From CAYYGL01 sp964471235 (GTDB lineage: Bacteria > Calditrichota > Calditrichia > RBG-13-44-9 > J075), in NCBI GenBank assembly GCA_964471235.1, contig CAYYGL010000224.1, positions 1-7,023 on the forward strand: a stretch of DNA of 7,023 nucleotides, given 5' to 3'. Below, in pieces: positions 6,292-7,023 of the stretch (positions are counted from its first letter, which is position 1; every line of letters starts with the position of its first letter). Below the pieces are notes generated by a model. That model was not told the DNA's origin. It saw nothing but the letters and a program-made list of their open reading frames with translations, and searched no databases. The position numbers were made by a program, and so were the translations under genes.

Positions 6292-6548
6292 ATTGCCCGG
6301 CGGCAAAATAAGGTTAATGAGAATATTGGTAAATTCGGTTATGCCAAAACTCGGGGGGGGCAGGAATTGGGGATTTATGATTGATGATTTTCGATTGCCG
6401 ATTTGCGAGGGAGAAATTGGAGATAGCTGCCATTATGTGGCGGTAAGCAGCACGTATGAAAAACAAGGGCAGCAAACAGATGGAATGAATAGAGTGTATC
6501 ATCGGCTCAGAGCATATTTGAGCGTTACCGTTTTGCCTTCCGGGCAAT
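6292..6548. mobile_element. MITE-like non-coding segment bounded by inverted hairpins
   Basis: The ends are ATTGCCCGG-C-GGCAAAA (6292-6308) and TTTTGCC-TT-CCGGGCAAT (6531-6548). They are inverted copies of each other, differing only by a 1- versus 2-base spacer, and each is also a small palindrome (TTGCC...GGCAA). The interior has stop-rich frames on both strands, a G8 run at 6353-6360 and a degenerate heptad repeat. The left end abuts the truncated gene remnant at 6290. I see no clear target-site duplication: the flanking bases share only ATA or AT. It may therefore be a decayed miniature element or two unrelated REP hairpins. Confidence 0.4.
6372..6413. repeat. Degenerate heptad tandem repeat (GATTNNN)x5
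   Basis: Five consecutive 7-base units start with GATT: GATTTAT, GATTGAT, GATTTTC, GATTGCC, GATTTGC, with a decayed sixth, GAGGGAG. The first four bases are fixed and the last three vary. Short heptad tracts of this kind occur in intergenic DNA of several phyla and are not coding. Confidence 0.6.
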
Positions 6549-6583
6549 TATTGAGTTTCAATCCTTGTGTATGGGTTATGTAT

Positions 6584-6611
6584 AAGATAACATTTTTTTG
6601 CAAAATGTCAA
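6584..6611 (-). promoter_or_regulatory. Candidate sigma-70-type promoter
   Basis: On the minus strand a perfect -35 TTGACA (6611-6606) is followed after 16 bases by TATCTT (6589-6584), a 4-of-6 match to TATAAT, in an AT-rich spacer. It points toward the remnant gene and the peptide gene, about 430 bases upstream of the peptide start. It may have been the promoter of the now broken gene, or may still feed the operon. It does not fit the Bacteroidales TTTG/TAnnTTTG consensus. Confidence 0.4.
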
Positions 6612-6627
6612 GGGGAAAATTAACCGC

Positions 6628-6695
6628 GTCCGACCGGCAACCCTGTGGCAACGCCACCCAGCACCAACGGTGCCACGTTGTGGTTGGGGTCGGAC
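6628..6695. other. 68-base compound palindrome (branched fold)
   Basis: The ends GTCCGACC (6628-6635) and GGTCGGAC (6688-6695) are perfectly complementary over 8 bp. Inside, CAACC (6638-6642) pairs with GGTTG (6682-6686). Within that lie two perfect 5-bp hairpins with identical AAC loops: GTGGC-AAC-GCCAC (6645-6657) and GCACC-AAC-GGTGC (6661-6673), plus a weak CAC-GTT-GTG (6674-6682). This gives about 23 bp of pairing in 68 bases. The element is GC-rich in AT-rich surroundings and sits exactly where similarity to the RND gene start ends. A 25-codon minus-strand frame (6620-6697, beginning MSDPNHNVAPLVLGG) runs across it, so a coding-fragment origin is possible. Confidence 0.6.
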
Positions 6696-6696
6696 A

Positions 6697-6744
6697 TATA
6701 GACGTGATAATGGCGCGATAGACGGAGAGGCGGGGGAGGGACGT
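6697..6744 (-). pseudogene. 5' stub of a second RND permease, start codon lost
   Basis: The plus-strand bases 6711-6742 match 4150-4181, the start of the intact RND gene, at 30 of 32 positions. Translated in the same frame the stub reads S-L-P-R-L-S-V-Y-R-A-I-I-T against S-L-P-R-L-S-V-H-R-P-I-A-T in the intact protein. The intact ATG (4183-4181) is ACG here (6744-6742). Similarity ends after about codon 14, next to the 68-base palindrome, and the rest of the gene is absent from this window. An in-frame TTG at 6747 could in theory initiate but leads nowhere. It lies 13 bases after the stop of the thioredoxin paralogue, the same order as in the intact operon. Confidence 0.78.
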
Positions 6745-6757
6745 CAACGGTAAACCA

Positions 6758-7023
6758 TTATTCGGTTGTTAAATTTCGGATGTAATTATAATATTGTTCC
6801 TCAATATCAGCATCCAAAAACGTTGTTGTAAATGAAATCGGTCTACTATCTCTATCAAGTATCACTTTAATTGGAGTCTCTGCAAAATCAATTAATCCCA
6901 TCAGTTTTTGTTGAGTATCAATCCAAAGAGGAAATTCGATTCCCTCATTTTTGGCAAATATGCTAACCTGAGATAATCCAATAGTTAGTTGAAATTGTTT
7001 GGAGAGGTTCAAGCTGCCTCCTC
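6758..7023 (-). CDS. Thioredoxin-fold protein paralogue, C-terminal part only
   Basis: The frame is open to the window edge (88 codons plus stop visible), so the start and any CxxC lie outside. A TTG at 7012 is not a credible start, because the aligned paralogue extends about 100 residues further. The visible part aligns without gaps to residues 123-188 of the thioredoxin at 4188-4754: 28 identities in 66 (about 42%), including FP-x3-D, K-L-x3-I-D-F-A-E and the cis-proline in AETPIKVIL. It ends in a TAATG overlap, then the broken RND start. Its DNA is less AT-rich than that of the other copy. It is probably the anchored thiol oxidoreductase of a duplicated cassette; whether it is still functional cannot be told from here. 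Confidence 0.82.
   Translation of the reverse strand, partial: GGSLNLSKQFQLTIGLSQVSIFAKNEGIEFPLWIDTQQKLMGLIDFAETPIKVILDRDSRPISFTTTFLDADIEEQYYNYIRNLTTE

Noticed and set aside
6314..6547. 77-codon minus-strand frame
   Set aside because: It lies entirely inside the MITE-like segment and translates the heptad repeat (SKIINHKSP); no Shine-Dalgarno.
6555..6591. Minus-strand GTTATC...GGATTGAAAC looks like a 37-base CRISPR repeat behind an AT-rich leader
   Set aside because: Only one copy is present; no second GGATTGAAAC occurs within spacer distance, and there are no cas genes. The GAAAC ending alone is not enough.
6628..6695. Integron attC site
   Set aside because: The fold is branched and the ends lack the RYYYAAC and GTTRRRY boxes; no integrase or cassette is nearby.
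6293..6721. 142-codon plus-strand frame
   Set aside because: It starts with TTG inside a palindrome and runs through the heptad tract, the promoter-like region, the 68-base palindrome and the antisense of the RND stub. It has no protein-like features.

Overview
The window looks like a chromosomal or metagenome-assembled piece from the Bacteroidota/Chlorobiota wider group (FCB: Bacteroidetes, Ignavibacteria, Calditrichota, KSB1-like). This is an inference from three things: a secreted 6-bladed beta-propeller protein with a GxGPGE motif beside a membrane-anchored thioredoxin, an RND permease with an N-D-A-I-I-K-x-D motif in TM10, and intergenic arrays of small alternating hairpins. There are no RNA genes, and I cannot name a species.

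Every supported gene lies on the minus strand, so transcription runs from high to low coordinates. From right to left the window holds: (1) the 3' end of a thioredoxin-like gene (6758-7023, cut by the window edge); (2) the first ~14 codons of a second RND permease, with ATG changed to ACG, ending at a compact 68-base multi-hairpin (6628-6695); (3) a ~460-base stretch with no intact gene (about 6155-6620), holding a candidate promoter, a MITE-like segment bounded by related hairpins (6292-6548), a degenerate heptad repeat and the 3' remnant of an unrecognised gene (6147-6290); (4) a 62-codon gene for an exported peptide with a CxC-x6-CxC cysteine core (5966-6154) and an intrinsic terminator just after it (5911-5936); (5) a secreted beta-propeller protein (4757-5821), an anchored thioredoxin with a CPAC active site (4188-4754) and a full-length RND permease (989-4183), spaced by 2 and 4 bases and so almost certainly one operon; (6) a 663-base intergenic region filled with three directly repeated ~225-base units of REP/BIME-like hairpins; (7) the 5' end of the RND periplasmic adaptor gene (1-325).

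Taken together, a short exported cysteine peptide, a secreted propeller, a periplasmic-facing thiol oxidoreductase and an RND pump with its adaptor look like one envelope system. A possible reading is that a precursor peptide is made in excess (terminator after its gene), its cysteines are handled by the thioredoxin, and the propeller binds or presents it. This is inference from context; no biochemical role is proven by the sequence. The thioredoxin-RND junction is duplicated: the two thioredoxins have diverged strongly (about 42% identity over 66 residues), while the two RND starts match at 30 of 32 bases. The right-hand third therefore looks like a worn tandem duplicate of the same cassette. 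Base composition also splits sharply: the RND gene is GC-rich, while the peptide, propeller and thioredoxin genes are very AT-rich.
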